This document shows, in pieces, positions 32,473 to 40,551 of a DNA stretch of 64,000 bases (within the stretch, counting starts at the first letter, position 1; every line of letters begins with the position of its first letter). The notes beneath the pieces are model-generated. The model was not told where the DNA came from. It was given only the letters and a program-made list of their open reading frames with translations, and did no database searches. The position numbers were made by a program, and so were the translations under genes. The DNA comes from Pseudomonas sp. TH31. GTDB taxonomy: Bacteria > Pseudomonadota > Gammaproteobacteria > Pseudomonadales > Pseudomonadaceae. The stretch is from NCBI RefSeq assembly GCF_016650815.1, contig NZ_JAEKEZ010000015.1, forward strand, positions 1-64,000, read 5' to 3'.

Positions 32473-33996
32473 TCATGCTGCAAGCGCCTTGATGTGATCC
32501 CAGCTGTCCACGTGCCAGCCCGCCAGCTTGGCCTTCGCCCGCCAGTTCTCTACCTGCTTGCCCAGCTCTGCCGCCTTGAGTGATGGGGGCGGGGAAGCAT
32601 CCAGATCCACAGGAAAGAAAAACGCGCCGAAGCGTCGGTTATTGCCGTCAGTCCAGGGTATCGCCCGCGTTTTATCCACCTCGGAACTGATAAATAGAGA
32701 GAACTTGGTCTGACTCATCACGTGCTCTTTGTTGCGCTGGCACCATTCGAGAAACAACGAATAGAGGTCGGTCGATAGACACGGTCCCCAAAGCCCATGC
32801 CCCAGTTCGCTGTACTTCCACAGGTGCAAGAATGTTTGCCAGCCGGCCCGACTCAAGGCGACCAAACGCTCACGCGCCTCTGTCGATGGCGGCCGCGTGC
32901 GCTGGTTGAAGTCCCCTAGATCGACCGACAGTAACCAACCGTAGAGCGCCGCCACCCCACCCTGCTCCAGTTCACGACCAATCGCCTTTTGCCGTGCGAC
33001 TGGCAGAGTCTCCATAGGCCACATGACTAGCATTCGACGATCACTGTCGCTGATTGGCCAGGGAAGAATCTCGTTGCTGAGAAACACCGCATTCATATGG
33101 TTGGCTTCTTCCCAGCCATTAATGAATTTCGACTCCATCCGCACCGTTTTACCAGTGATCAAGTGCTTGATCTTGCCCACCTGGTTGTAACGTTGATCGC
33201 GACTGACGACCTCTTCAAAGACCGACCACAATTTGCGGCTTTGCCACGCGTTGAAACTGCTTTCCAACTGCGTCTGACCAACAGTCGCCGCGTATTGGCC
33301 ATAAAGCATGCCGAGCGCGTCAGCGAACAACAGGCTCTTGCCCGAACCTTCCATTATCGAATGCATCAACACAGCGGTGTCCATCTTGGCGCCCAAGTGC
33401 TGCAGCGGATACGCCAGCCAGCGAGTTAGCCAATCGGTTGCAGCTTCATCATGGTTACAAAGAAATGAGATCAACCAACGCAGGTTGGCACACGCTGCAT
33501 CATCTCTGACTGGCTCAAGCGGCAACCCGTCAAAGGTATTGATGTACACCGCAGGATCCTTCGTCATGGTCGGATCAAACACGATGTGTTCAACATCGAC
33601 GGTGCGGCGCTCGCTGCTGTTCAGCCACAGCGGGTAAGTGTCACCCAGCGCCATCTTCACCGCGCCCTCGGCTATGCGCCGCTTCTTTTCGCGATCCCAA
33701 ACGTCTTTGGTGCCATCGATGTAAACGTAGCGATCGGTTGGAGACATCCCGAATGCACCGCCTTTCTTCCCAGCCATGCGGCGCGCCTGCTCGATCTCGC
33801 GAACATGATCGTCAGAAATCAGCCTCTTTCCGGTGTCGTCCAACCAGGCTTTGGCCAGTGGCTTGCCCACACGAGCTTCGAAGGCGGACTTCTTCATTAC
33901 CTTCGATTGGTCGCAATCCCACACATGAGTGGTGCCCTCAACCAGCGCAAAACGACGAAGTATGTGATCCAGCGTTATGGCCTCCCCGCCCCCCAT
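32473..33996 (-). CDS. Phage/plasmid SF3-type helicase (DUF5906-like), C-terminal half of a primase-helicase
   Basis: A 507-aa protein. The P-loop MEGSGKSLLF (about residue 213), the acidic VFEEVVSRD and NAVFLSNEILPWPISDSDRRMLVMW mark a superfamily 3 helicase of the D5/DUF5906 group. ATG 33996 has no Shine-Dalgarno site and lies inside the primase gene, overlapping it by 59 bases in another frame. Shortening the G6 run at 33991-33996 by one base would fuse the two into one protein of about 900 aa. Confidence 0.78.
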   Translation of the reverse strand: MGGGEAITLDHILRRFALVEGTTHVWDCDQSKVMKKSAFEARVGKPLAKAWLDDTGKRLISDDHVREIEQARRMAGKKGGAFGMSPTDRYVYIDGTKDVWDREKKRRIAEGAVKMALGDTYPLWLNSSERRTVDVEHIVFDPTMTKDPAVYINTFDGLPLEPVRDDAACANLRWLISFLCNHDEAATDWLTRWLAYPLQHLGAKMDTAVLMHSIMEGSGKSLLFADALGMLYGQYAATVGQTQLESSFNAWQSRKLWSVFEEVVSRDQRYNQVGKIKHLITGKTVRMESKFINGWEEANHMNAVFLSNEILPWPISDSDRRMLVMWPMETLPVARQKAIGRELEQGGVAALYGWLLSVDLGDFNQRTRPPSTEARERLVALSRAGWQTFLHLWKYSELGHGLWGPCLSTDLYSLFLEWCQRNKEHVMSQTKFSLFISSEVDKTRAIPWTDGNNRRFGAFFFPVDLDASPPPSLKAAELGKQVENWRAKAKLAGWHVDSWDHIKALAA

Positions 33997-35170
33997 CAGG
34001 AGCAGGAGCGGCCTCGCTGGACGAGCATGTGTCGTCGGAGATCGGCCCGTTCAATTCACCGGATGGGGTCGGGGGAAGATCATTCGCATCTGGACGGACA
34101 GCGTGTTGCATGCCCAACATCCGTGCAGCATCCTTCACAGCCTTCGACTGGTCGCCGCAGTGCTCGAGTAAGCAGAACACTTCAAAGGCGTCGTTCTGAT
34201 GTCCGTTCGCGAGAGGATCAGCACCGTGGTGCGAGTAAACCTTGCCCTCGCTGATCGTCACCCCTGGCAGACCGGTACTGCTTTGAGGATACAGCCACTT
34301 GTTGCCGCGCTGAATGTACCCATGAGTGCGCAGAAGCTCTGCAACATCGTGACAACGGTTGAATTCATCAATCACCGAGGGCCGTTTGCCGCCACCGAGT
34401 ACAGCACGCTTAACTGCTTTGACTGGTGGCTTTGGTAGCGCAACCGCCCATGGACACGCAGCTTCAGCATCCCGCTTAAAGAACTCCCAATTCTGCCAAA
34501 TGGTAAGCAGCTCGTTGGTCAGCGTCGGCAGCCCGTCAGTAGCACTTGGAGCGGTTTTCCAGATGTAAGGTTTGCCGGTACCGGGATGAATTGAAGGTGG
34601 AAATACGTCTTGCACCAATCCCGCACGTAGTTCAAAGACCGTGAAGCGTTTGAACGGCTCGGCTTCGGTTCGTGCAGCAGCTTCTGCGGCAAGATCACCC
34701 TGCTCTTTCGCAGACTTGGCCTTGTCCATCAACCCTTTGAAAATCGAACCGTCCGGGTCTTTTTCATTTGGCCATGAAAGTGAATGACGCGTGAGTTCGA
34801 TGCCTTCCGGCACTTTGAATACCACCCGGAATCGCAGCGGATTTCCGACGATAGTCGGGAACACCACTGCCATCGCATCAAGGTCAAGGCCCAACAGTTC
34901 ATACAGAACATGACGCGTCCATTGAACGTCATCAACATCCAATGAACAAACGCGGCTCGGCCCCAGCACGACGCCAAGGTTGTGATTTGGGTTTCGTTGC
35001 CAGAACGCCTCGGCCGTGTCGGCGTCGGTGATATAGCCTCCGGGCTTATTCCACCCTAGGCCTTTCGGAGCCTTTTCACCTGGATCAATCGATACGAGTG
35101 CCAAGTCAAAAGTACTGATGTAGCGCTTTGCCCATGTAGCGATGGCTGTTCCTTTGCCCGATTCACTCAT
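33938..35170 (-). CDS. Bifunctional DNA primase/polymerase (Prim-Pol), N-terminal half
   Basis: A 410-aa protein. ALVSIDPGEKAPKGLGWNKP and NLGVVLGPSRVCSLDVDD form the Prim-Pol start with catalytic acidic residues in LDVDD, and LRFRVVFKVPEG follows. The last ~20 residues (GGRGGHNAGSHTSSFCAG) look like out-of-frame sequence after the G6 run, supporting a shift there. ATG 35170 overlaps the TraR stop (ATGA), so translation is coupled. It initiates element replication, probably at the adjacent iterons. Confidence 0.78.
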   Translation of the reverse strand: MSESGKGTAIATWAKRYISTFDLALVSIDPGEKAPKGLGWNKPGGYITDADTAEAFWQRNPNHNLGVVLGPSRVCSLDVDDVQWTRHVLYELLGLDLDAMAVVFPTIVGNPLRFRVVFKVPEGIELTRHSLSWPNEKDPDGSIFKGLMDKAKSAKEQGDLAAEAAARTEAEPFKRFTVFELRAGLVQDVFPPSIHPGTGKPYIWKTAPSATDGLPTLTNELLTIWQNWEFFKRDAEAACPWAVALPKPPVKAVKRAVLGGGKRPSVIDEFNRCHDVAELLRTHGYIQRGNKWLYPQSSTGLPGVTISEGKVYSHHGADPLANGHQNDAFEVFCLLEHCGDQSKAVKDAARMLGMQHAVRPDANDLPPTPSGELNGPISDDTCSSSEAAPAPDGGRGGHNAGSHTSSFCAG

Positions 35171-35373
35171 CGCCGGGCCTCCCGCAACTCCTGACAAGAG
35201 ACGCAGGTCTCGCAACCTTCAACCTTCTGCTGTCGAAGCAACGGGATTGGTTCGTCGCAGTCGTCACAGAACTGCGCGCTAACGCGGCTTGATGGCACGC
35301 GGCGACTGCGATGAATAGCAACATCAAGCAGGTATTGCGCCTGCTCGTTTGCGCGGTCGATATCATCAGCCAT
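35167..35373 (-). CDS. TraR/DksA-type zinc-finger protein
   Basis: A 68-aa phage TraR-like protein. A short helix is followed by CDDCDEPI and then CETCVSC, the four-Cys zinc site of the DksA/TraR C-terminus. TraR binds RNA polymerase's secondary channel without ppGpp and reprograms promoters. It is coupled to cII upstream (8-base overlap) and to the primase downstream. Confidence 0.82.
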   Translation of the reverse strand: MADDIDRANEQAQYLLDVAIHRSRRVPSSRVSAQFCDDCDEPIPLLRQQKVEGCETCVSCQELREARR

Positions 35374-35854
35374 TGATGCGATCCTCCATCGCCTGGCGAG
35401 CGCCCGCCATGATTCCAAGGACTTCGCGTATCACATCCATTCCGTGCTTTTCGAGATCCACGACTTCATGAAGCTCCCAGACGTTGTCCGCCGCGCCGTC
35501 GTGCATCTTGGCCACGAATTCACCGGTTTCCCCGAGTAGCTTACCAACCGCTTTCAAGGCATCACGGGTTGCCGGTACTGGCACGGGCCGGTACCAAACC
35601 GCACCTGCTGGACGCATCAATGCATCCAGCAAGCGTGGATCAGCGGTCAGCCTGATCACTTCCTCAAGCTCATCTGGATTCAGCCAGCGGCGTTCTTCAT
35701 CGAGCTTGAGTTTCTTCTGGAGGGTGTCGTTGTCCAACACCATTTCAAAGGCAAGGGCGGTAATTCCGCCCTTGTAGTCACGACCAGCGCGATAGATCGC
35801 TTGGCGTAGAGGCAGGACCGGACCAGCGTCCGGCAAAAGATCTGTGCGACTCAT
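35366..35854 (-). CDS. Phage regulatory CII-family protein
   Basis: A 162-aa member of the phage CII regulatory family (P2-like group). MSRTDLLPDAGPVLPLRQAIYRAGRDYKGGITALAFEMVLDNDTLQKKL and the following ADPRLLDALMR fit. I use ATG 35854, since the upstream extension is not phage-like. It sits between cro and the TraR/replication genes in the leftward early operon. Confidence 0.75.
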   Translation of the reverse strand: MSRTDLLPDAGPVLPLRQAIYRAGRDYKGGITALAFEMVLDNDTLQKKLKLDEERRWLNPDELEEVIRLTADPRLLDALMRPAGAVWYRPVPVPATRDALKAVGKLLGETGEFVAKMHDGAADNVWELHEVVDLEKHGMDVIREVLGIMAGARQAMEDRING

Positions 35855-35993
35855 AACCGTAAATCCCCTATTTACGGTGTAGCCATAGTTCAGGGTAAAC
35901 CCTATCCTACGACCACGACCGATGTGCATGTGCTGTGTATCGTCGTAGTCGGGCTGGGGGATTCTTTGGTGAGAGGCCCCAGCTCGACACCTT

Positions 35994-36203
35994 TTAAGCG
36001 GCCCCGACCTTGCGGCGCGATCCGATTGGACGAATCTCTACCGCTGTACAGGCCCCCTTCTCATCAACCCGAACTCGAATATCTCGAGCCGAGTTGAGCA
36101 TTTGAGAGACAGCGCTTTGCGATACCCCAATCAGTAAAGCGAGCTCTGGTTGAGTCTTACCCTCGGCGAAATCTCCCAAGGGAATTCCTATTTCGTTTGC
36201 CAT
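35994..36203 (-). CDS. Cro-like repressor
   Basis: A 69-aa helix-turn-helix protein. KTQPELALLIGVSQSAVSQMLNS is a clear recognition motif. Its small size, and its position directly opposite the CI-like repressor and first in the leftward early operon, make it the Cro counterpart. The start is ATG 36203 (MANEIGIPLGDFAEG). Confidence 0.85.
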   Translation of the reverse strand: MANEIGIPLGDFAEGKTQPELALLIGVSQSAVSQMLNSARDIRVRVDEKGACTAVEIRPIGSRRKVGAA

Positions 36204-36237
36204 CCACGTTTCCTCGAATGGGCGTTGCGGCACGGAT

Positions 36238-36249
36238 ATTAGTGTTACT
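36238..36249. promoter_or_regulatory. Repressor operator, left (ATTAGTGTTACT)
   Basis: ATTAGTGTTACT lies 35 bases upstream of the cro start, in the cro-cI divergent region. Its exact reverse complement recurs at 37211-37222 over the promoter of the rightward operon. The match is 12 of 12 bases, and both sites flank the repressor gene, so I infer that it is the CI/Cro operator. Confidence 0.65.
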
Positions 36250-36320
36250 TCTTTTAAACAGCAAGAAAAAAGACGTACAACTGTTTTGATAAAATAAGTC
36301 TTCCTTATAAATTGGGATGC

Positions 36321-37118
36321 ATGATTACCTCGATATCCTTCTCTGCCGACGACGAGACCCGAAAAGCCGAAGCCATGCGCTTGAAGGCTATTTATCAGGA
36401 CCGCAAACGGCATGATCCCTCCCTTACCCAGGACAAAATCGCCGATCTGTGCGAATGGGCTGGGCAAAGCGTTGTCAGCCAATACTTAAATGGCCGAATC
36501 CCTCTCAACATCGGAGCGCTGATCAAATTTTCGAATGTCTTGGGCTTTTCGCTTGAAGAGGTAAGTCCACGTCTCGCTGCTCTCGCCGAAATGCCTCGCC
36601 TGCGGCATTCGCAGGGCGGCAATGAAAGCTCGAGAACCCCCGACTGGGAAATGCATCAGATTGAAGTGTGGGATGACGAGACCCCGCTCGGGCCTGATGA
36701 GGTAGAGCTGCCATTCTTTAAGGAAGTGGAATTGTCTGCGGGTAATGGATCTCAGGTTAGGCTTGAAACAAATGGACGCAAGCTTCGCTTCGGGAAACGC
36801 ACTCTCAAAAGAAAAAGCATCGATCCTGCTTCTGCAGGTTGCGCTCCAGTAACTGGGAACAGCATGGAGCCAGTCCTTCCGGATGGCAGTACCGTGGGTG
36901 TAGACACCGCGAACACAGTCGTTCAGGACGGCAAGATGTACGCCATTGATCATGACGGACAGTTGCGTGTGAAGCTTCTCTATCGATTGCCAGGCTCAGG
37001 TTTGCGCCTACGGAGCTACAACACTGAGGAACACCCGGACGAACGCTACGATGGCGACTACGTCCAACAGCACATTCGTATCATCGGGAAGGTTTTCTGG
37101 TACTCGGTAATGCTTTAA
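36321..37118 (+). CDS. CI-like repressor with LexA-type peptidase domain (S24)
   Basis: A 265-aa protein. An N-terminal helix-turn-helix (LTQDKIADLCEWAGQSVVSQYLNG) joins an acidic linker and a C-terminal S24 peptidase domain with Ser181 in VTGNSMEP and Lys218 in QLRVKLLYR. It would be inactivated by RecA-stimulated self-cleavage. An Ala-Gly site near PASAGC is too close to the catalytic Ser to be certain as the cleavage point. ATG 36321 is the start. A terminator follows. Confidence 0.88.
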   Translation: MITSISFSADDETRKAEAMRLKAIYQDRKRHDPSLTQDKIADLCEWAGQSVVSQYLNGRIPLNIGALIKFSNVLGFSLEEVSPRLAALAEMPRLRHSQGGNESSRTPDWEMHQIEVWDDETPLGPDEVELPFFKEVELSAGNGSQVRLETNGRKLRFGKRTLKRKSIDPASAGCAPVTGNSMEPVLPDGSTVGVDTANTVVQDGKMYAIDHDGQLRVKLLYRLPGSGLRLRSYNTEEHPDERYDGDYVQQHIRIIGKVFWYSVML

Positions 37119-37155
37119 AAGACCTCTGCCCAAAGGCCCGTAAGGGTCTTTTTTC
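37118..37155 (+). terminator. Terminator after the repressor gene
   Basis: AAAGACC (37118-37124) pairs with GGTCTTT (37145-37151) with an internal CTGCCC...GGCCCG stretch, followed by TTTTTT. It isolates the repressor transcript from the rightward early operon. Confidence 0.75.
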
Positions 37156-37185
37156 GTCTACTAATTTTATTTATCAAGTTTTATA

Positions 37186-37224
37186 AGTGATACTGTTGAC
37201 ATATTAAATCAGTAACACTAATTT
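37186..37224 (+). promoter_or_regulatory. Rightward early promoter with overlapping operators
   Basis: TTGACA (37196-37201) and TAATTT (37219-37224) are spaced by 17 bases. AGTAACACTAAT (37211-37222) is the reverse complement of the operator at 36238 and covers the -10 element. AGTGATACT (37186-37194), one base from the AGTGTTACT core, sits just upstream of the -35. Repression by CI bound here is strongly suggested. Confidence 0.7.
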
Positions 37225-37261
37225 TGCATCGGAATCTACCTCTCACCAAAGAGATCAACCC

Positions 37262-37471
37262 ATGCAAATCACACAGCAAAGCGACACCCGCTGCCCTGTT
37301 TACCTGCACCCCTCCGCATGCAGCAGTCGCGACGCAGTCGAAGACATACAGCTTCGCACGGGACTTCTCGTCGTCAGCAACCCCAAGGGCCGTACCGCCG
37401 CTATCAGGCCAGTCATTATCACTAACGCATCCGAAGCCACTGCCGGGCCGCTTGGAGATGATGCGGTATGA
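37262..37471 (+). CDS. Small hypothetical phage protein, first gene of the rightward operon
   Basis: A 69-aa protein (MQITQQSDTRCPVYLHPSAC...), unrecognised. The sequence reads well on this strand and its stop overlaps the next start. It is directly behind the repressor-controlled promoter, so it is expressed early on induction. Confidence 0.55.
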   Translation: MQITQQSDTRCPVYLHPSACSSRDAVEDIQLRTGLLVVSNPKGRTAAIRPVIITNASEATAGPLGDDAV

Positions 37472-37839
37472 ATAACTACCTCATCCCCCTCACTAAACAA
37501 GACCTGTTGCATCACATGCTCCAGGTTGGTGGAGGTGCCGTGTGCCCTCTTCAACGACCAGAGCAAACCATCTATGCAAGCTTTGATGTGGAGCTCACTC
37601 AAAACAGCGCAGTCGTCAGCGTTGAATTGGGAGGTCACACCGGCGAACTGACCCTCAAGCGGTCGGACCGAGCCAATCACCTGCACCTGCGGGATTTCAT
37701 CCAGGACATTGCGAACGGCCGAATTGAATCAGCTCAACCCGCGCCACCCGAGCAGTCCGGCCGACTGGCGCAAATTGATCGAGCACTTGCGGACTCGGAA
37801 GCATTGCTTGCCCGCGTTCGCAAACTGATCGCTGCCTGA
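37468..37839 (+). CDS. Hypothetical phage protein (123 aa)
   Basis: An unrecognised protein. A C-terminal helix (QIDRALADSEALLARVRKLIAA) may oligomerise. Its ATG overlaps the previous stop (ATGA) in a tightly packed operon, and the next gene starts ten bases on. Confidence 0.6.
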   Translation: MNNYLIPLTKQDLLHHMLQVGGGAVCPLQRPEQTIYASFDVELTQNSAVVSVELGGHTGELTLKRSDRANHLHLRDFIQDIANGRIESAQPAPPEQSGRLAQIDRALADSEALLARVRKLIAA

Positions 37840-37849
37840 GGACTGCGCC

Positions 37850-38125
37850 ATGAATCGCACCCTGGACGAAACAGCCGCATTGCTCGGACTTAAGCCCCGC
37901 GCCTTCCGCACCAGGTTGCGCGAGCTGAGCATTCTCAACAGCAGTGGCGATCTAGCCAGCCAGCACCGTGATCGCGGCTATCTGTATTCGGATCCGCGCA
38001 GCACCGTGATTCCGTCCCTCAACAAGTGCCGTCATTACTCCGTGGTGATGGTGAAGGAAGAAGGGATCGAATGGCTGGCCAAGAAGCTAGGAATCATCAT
38101 TAACAAAAAGGACGCCGCTGCATGA
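37850..38125 (+). CDS. Phage antirepressor KilAC-domain-like protein
   Basis: A 91-aa protein. LDETAALLGLKPRAFRTRLRELSIL is a winged-helix start, and the RGYLYSDPRSTV and HYSVVMVKEEGIEWLAKKLG regions match the KilAC C-terminal domain of phage antirepressors, here without the usual N-terminal Bro/Ant part. It may modulate the CI-type switch. Confidence 0.7.
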   Translation: MNRTLDETAALLGLKPRAFRTRLRELSILNSSGDLASQHRDRGYLYSDPRSTVIPSLNKCRHYSVVMVKEEGIEWLAKKLGIIINKKDAAA

Positions 38126-38505
38126 AAACCAACAACCTCAATGCCTACACGCAAGCCCTCGGCGCCCTGAAGCTGATCCCGATCTACTTGAACTGCCCGG
38201 GGGTAGTCAGCCGCGCAACGCTCGTTGGCGCCTCGACGGAAGCCATCCAACTACTGGAAAGCATGCCCGTACTAAGCACCGAGCTGGCCGAGGTATTTCG
38301 CTGTGTCAACAACGTGCTCCTTGACGGGCAAGTCGCCTACGTTACGCCGACCAACTCGCCTGAGTTCCCATTCGGCGCCGTGGTGGCTGACGCCAAGGGC
38401 AACATCTGCGCGGCTGCCATGGGCAAAAGTAAAGAAGGCCTCGCCGAGCTGATTCGCCTCAAGTTGCTGCCCCCATCGGAGGGGTACGGGGAGAACGCAG
38501 CGTGA
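38122..38505 (+). CDS. Hypothetical phage protein (127 aa)
   Basis: An unrecognised soluble protein, coupled by ATGA overlaps on both sides. FPFGAVVADAKGNICAAAMGKSKEGLAELI suggests an alpha/beta domain. It belongs to the rightward early operon. Confidence 0.6.
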   Translation: MKTNNLNAYTQALGALKLIPIYLNCPGVVSRATLVGASTEAIQLLESMPVLSTELAEVFRCVNNVLLDGQVAYVTPTNSPEFPFGAVVADAKGNICAAAMGKSKEGLAELIRLKLLPPSEGYGENAA

Positions 38506-38744
38506 GCAACACACTAGAGCAGTTGCGACGTCAGTTCGCTACTCCATGCCCGACCCTGGCCGCTGTTCGGGAACAGTACTTCGCACACATTCGCACCGAC
38601 CGCTACCTACTGGCCGAGATCAAGGCAGGCCGTATCGCGCTGGTCGTGAAGCGTTTGCACGGGTCGGCTCGCGCACAACGAGTGGTGTACCTGCACGACC
38701 TAGCCGAGTTCCTCGACGCCCAAGCGGCAAAGCAAGCGGCTTGA
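38502..38744 (+). CDS. PrtN-family pyocin activator-like protein, copy 1
   Basis: An 80-aa protein with the PrtN pattern: VREQYFAHIRTDRYLLAEIKAGRIALVVKRLHGSARAQRVVYLHDLAEFLDAQ aligns with the pyocin activator fold (small winged-helix-like). A second member lies at 42063. It may control bacteriocin or late genes, but I see no clear P-box in front of the pyocin gene at 15 kb. Confidence 0.7.
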   Translation: MSNTLEQLRRQFATPCPTLAAVREQYFAHIRTDRYLLAEIKAGRIALVVKRLHGSARAQRVVYLHDLAEFLDAQAAKQAA

Positions 38745-38804
38745 TTTCAACGGTCGCCTCTGCCGTCCAGAGACACACAAATCGCACATCAATAGGCACA
38801 GCAC

Positions 38805-39155
38805 ATGAAACCTACGGATACGGCCGAATTCATCGGCGAACTCAACGCAGGCGTCTTCGCCAATCAGATCGGTCACGCCCTTTCTGAAGTGGCATCGGGA
38901 GTTGTTGATAACGGCAAGGTCGGCTCGGTCACGCTGACCTTCACCTTGAAGCAGATCGCCAACAGCCATCAAGTCACCGTCAATCACAAGCTCGCCTACA
39001 AGGTGCCTACCAAACGCGGCAGCCGTACCGAGGACACCACCCTCGATACCCCGATGCACGTCAATGATGGCGGTCGCCTGACTTTGTTCGCCGAAGCCCC
39101 ACGCGCCGGTCAGCTATTCAACCGCGACGACGCACCGATTCACGCTAAGTCCTAA
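38805..39155 (+). CDS. Hypothetical phage protein (116 aa)
   Basis: An unrecognised protein. IGHALSEVASGVVDNGKVGSVTLTFTLKQI and HKLAYKVPTKRGSRTEDTTLDTPM are beta-rich and recur in Pseudomonas prophages as far as I recall. It precedes the DUF2303 gene, a common pairing that suggests a role in recombination or DNA protection (weak inference). Confidence 0.6.
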   Translation: MKPTDTAEFIGELNAGVFANQIGHALSEVASGVVDNGKVGSVTLTFTLKQIANSHQVTVNHKLAYKVPTKRGSRTEDTTLDTPMHVNDGGRLTLFAEAPRAGQLFNRDDAPIHAKS

Positions 39156-39196
39156 ACCGTTCGATTCCAAACCTCTCACCAAAGGAAGTCGATTCA

Positions 39197-40009
39197 ATGG
39201 AAGCCAAAGCAATTCAGTTGATTCAGGACACCGCCGTTCTGGCCTATGCCAAGCCGCTGGATACTTTCACCCCAGCGCTGGTATTGCCGTCTGACCAGAA
39301 GATCCACAGCATCGAGAAATTTCAAGCCGCTCGTAGCCGATTCCGCGGCGCGCTCACTACTCACTCGCTGCTGGACTTCGGCAATTACGTAATGACGCAA
39401 AGTGCCGAGGTTGTAGCGTCTGGTTTTGTGGACGCCGAAGCAATGTCGTGCACAGTCATTTTCAACCTGGGCGACACCAAGTCACCAGGGCACGGCGACT
39501 TCACCGCCACCCTGAACTTGAGAAAAACTGCTGCGTTCCGGGCGCTGGAGCGTGCAGCCTCTATTCAGTTCACGCAGAAAGAACTCAGCGACTGGATTGA
39601 GGATTGGGCATCGAATCTCCAAGCCCTCGCGGCCGATGACAGTCCCATCGATTTGCGTAAGGCCGCGAGTGCCATCCGCTCCATCAGCATCGAGCAAGCA
39701 CGCAAGAGCGAACACATTGTCGGCGACCTAAGCGCCTCTCGTTCAGCGATGGACCAGATTGAGGCCAAGTCCTCAGAAGGGTTGCCTGCTGAATTCCTGT
39801 TCACCGTCGAGCCATATGAAGGGCTGAAAGTCCAGATCATCCGCCTGCGTGTAGCCGTTCTCACCGGCGGGGACAAACCCCTGCTGCGCCTGCGCTGGAT
39901 TGGAGAAGAACAGCTTCGCGAAGACTTGGCACAAGAATTCAAGGAAGTCGTGCAACACGAAGTCGGGGGCGGCGCGCAGCTAACTATCGGCAATTTCAAC
40001 TTGGGCTAA
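39197..40009 (+). CDS. DUF2303 family phage protein (YfdQ-like)
   Basis: A 270-aa protein. The start with ALVLPSDQKIHSIEKFQAARSRFRGALTTHSLLDFGNYV and the later CTVIFNLGD and SIQFTQKELSDWIEDWA mark DUF2303, a family of unknown function in early regions of phages (E. coli YfdQ). AAAGGAAG precedes ATG 39197. Confidence 0.82.
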   Translation: MEAKAIQLIQDTAVLAYAKPLDTFTPALVLPSDQKIHSIEKFQAARSRFRGALTTHSLLDFGNYVMTQSAEVVASGFVDAEAMSCTVIFNLGDTKSPGHGDFTATLNLRKTAAFRALERAASIQFTQKELSDWIEDWASNLQALAADDSPIDLRKAASAIRSISIEQARKSEHIVGDLSASRSAMDQIEAKSSEGLPAEFLFTVEPYEGLKVQIIRLRVAVLTGGDKPLLRLRWIGEEQLREDLAQEFKEVVQHEVGGGAQLTIGNFNLG

Positions 40010-40084
40010 CCCAACACTGCAATCACCTTTCGCCGGCCTCTCACCAAGCATCCCGGCGGAGGGTTTCGCTAAGGCACATAGCAC

Positions 40085-40492
40085 ATGACAACAATTCAGA
40101 TATACGCGCTTATCAGCATCATTATTGCGTCCGCCTTGCTTTACTGGGCGGGCTATCGCAGCGGGCTCATAAGAGGCATCGAGGAAGGGAAAGCCATTCA
40201 AAAATCCGACAATTCGGAGGCGATCCAAAACCTAAAGCTTTCGCTTGTCCAAGCACATGATGAGCATAAACAACTGTACTCCCACTATGAGCGCGCACTG
40301 GCCGCTTCGAAACTCGGAGAGCCAGAACGCCAAACTTTGCTGGCCATTGTTGAAAAACTCAGGATTGCCGCCGAGACATTCGCTGCTTTCCGCACCGGCA
40401 AGAACCTGGAACGTGAATCCCTCATCCTCCGAGCCCAAGCGCTAGCAATGGCAGCTCTTTTGGAGCCAAAAGAGCTGGAGGAAACAGCATGA
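40085..40492 (+). CDS. Hypothetical membrane-anchored phage protein (135 aa)
   Basis: One N-terminal membrane helix (IYALISIIIASALLYWAGYRSG) is followed by a cytosolic coiled coil (AIQNLKLSLVQAHDEHKQLYSHYERAL). No family recognised. It is part of the rightward operon, before the gene order is interrupted by an oppositely oriented gene. Confidence 0.6.
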   Translation: MTTIQIYALISIIIASALLYWAGYRSGLIRGIEEGKAIQKSDNSEAIQNLKLSLVQAHDEHKQLYSHYERALAASKLGEPERQTLLAIVEKLRIAAETFAAFRTGKNLERESLILRAQALAMAALLEPKELEETA

Positions 40493-40551
40493 CGAGGTTT
40501 TATCCGAAGCCGCCCGCTCTGCTCTTTGAAAAGATGAGCAATATTCCCTCA

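Noticed and set aside
32138..32476. 112-aa minus-strand frame across the repeat region
   Set aside because: Its composition follows from the CCCAACACA repeats, with no ribosome-binding site or family resemblance.
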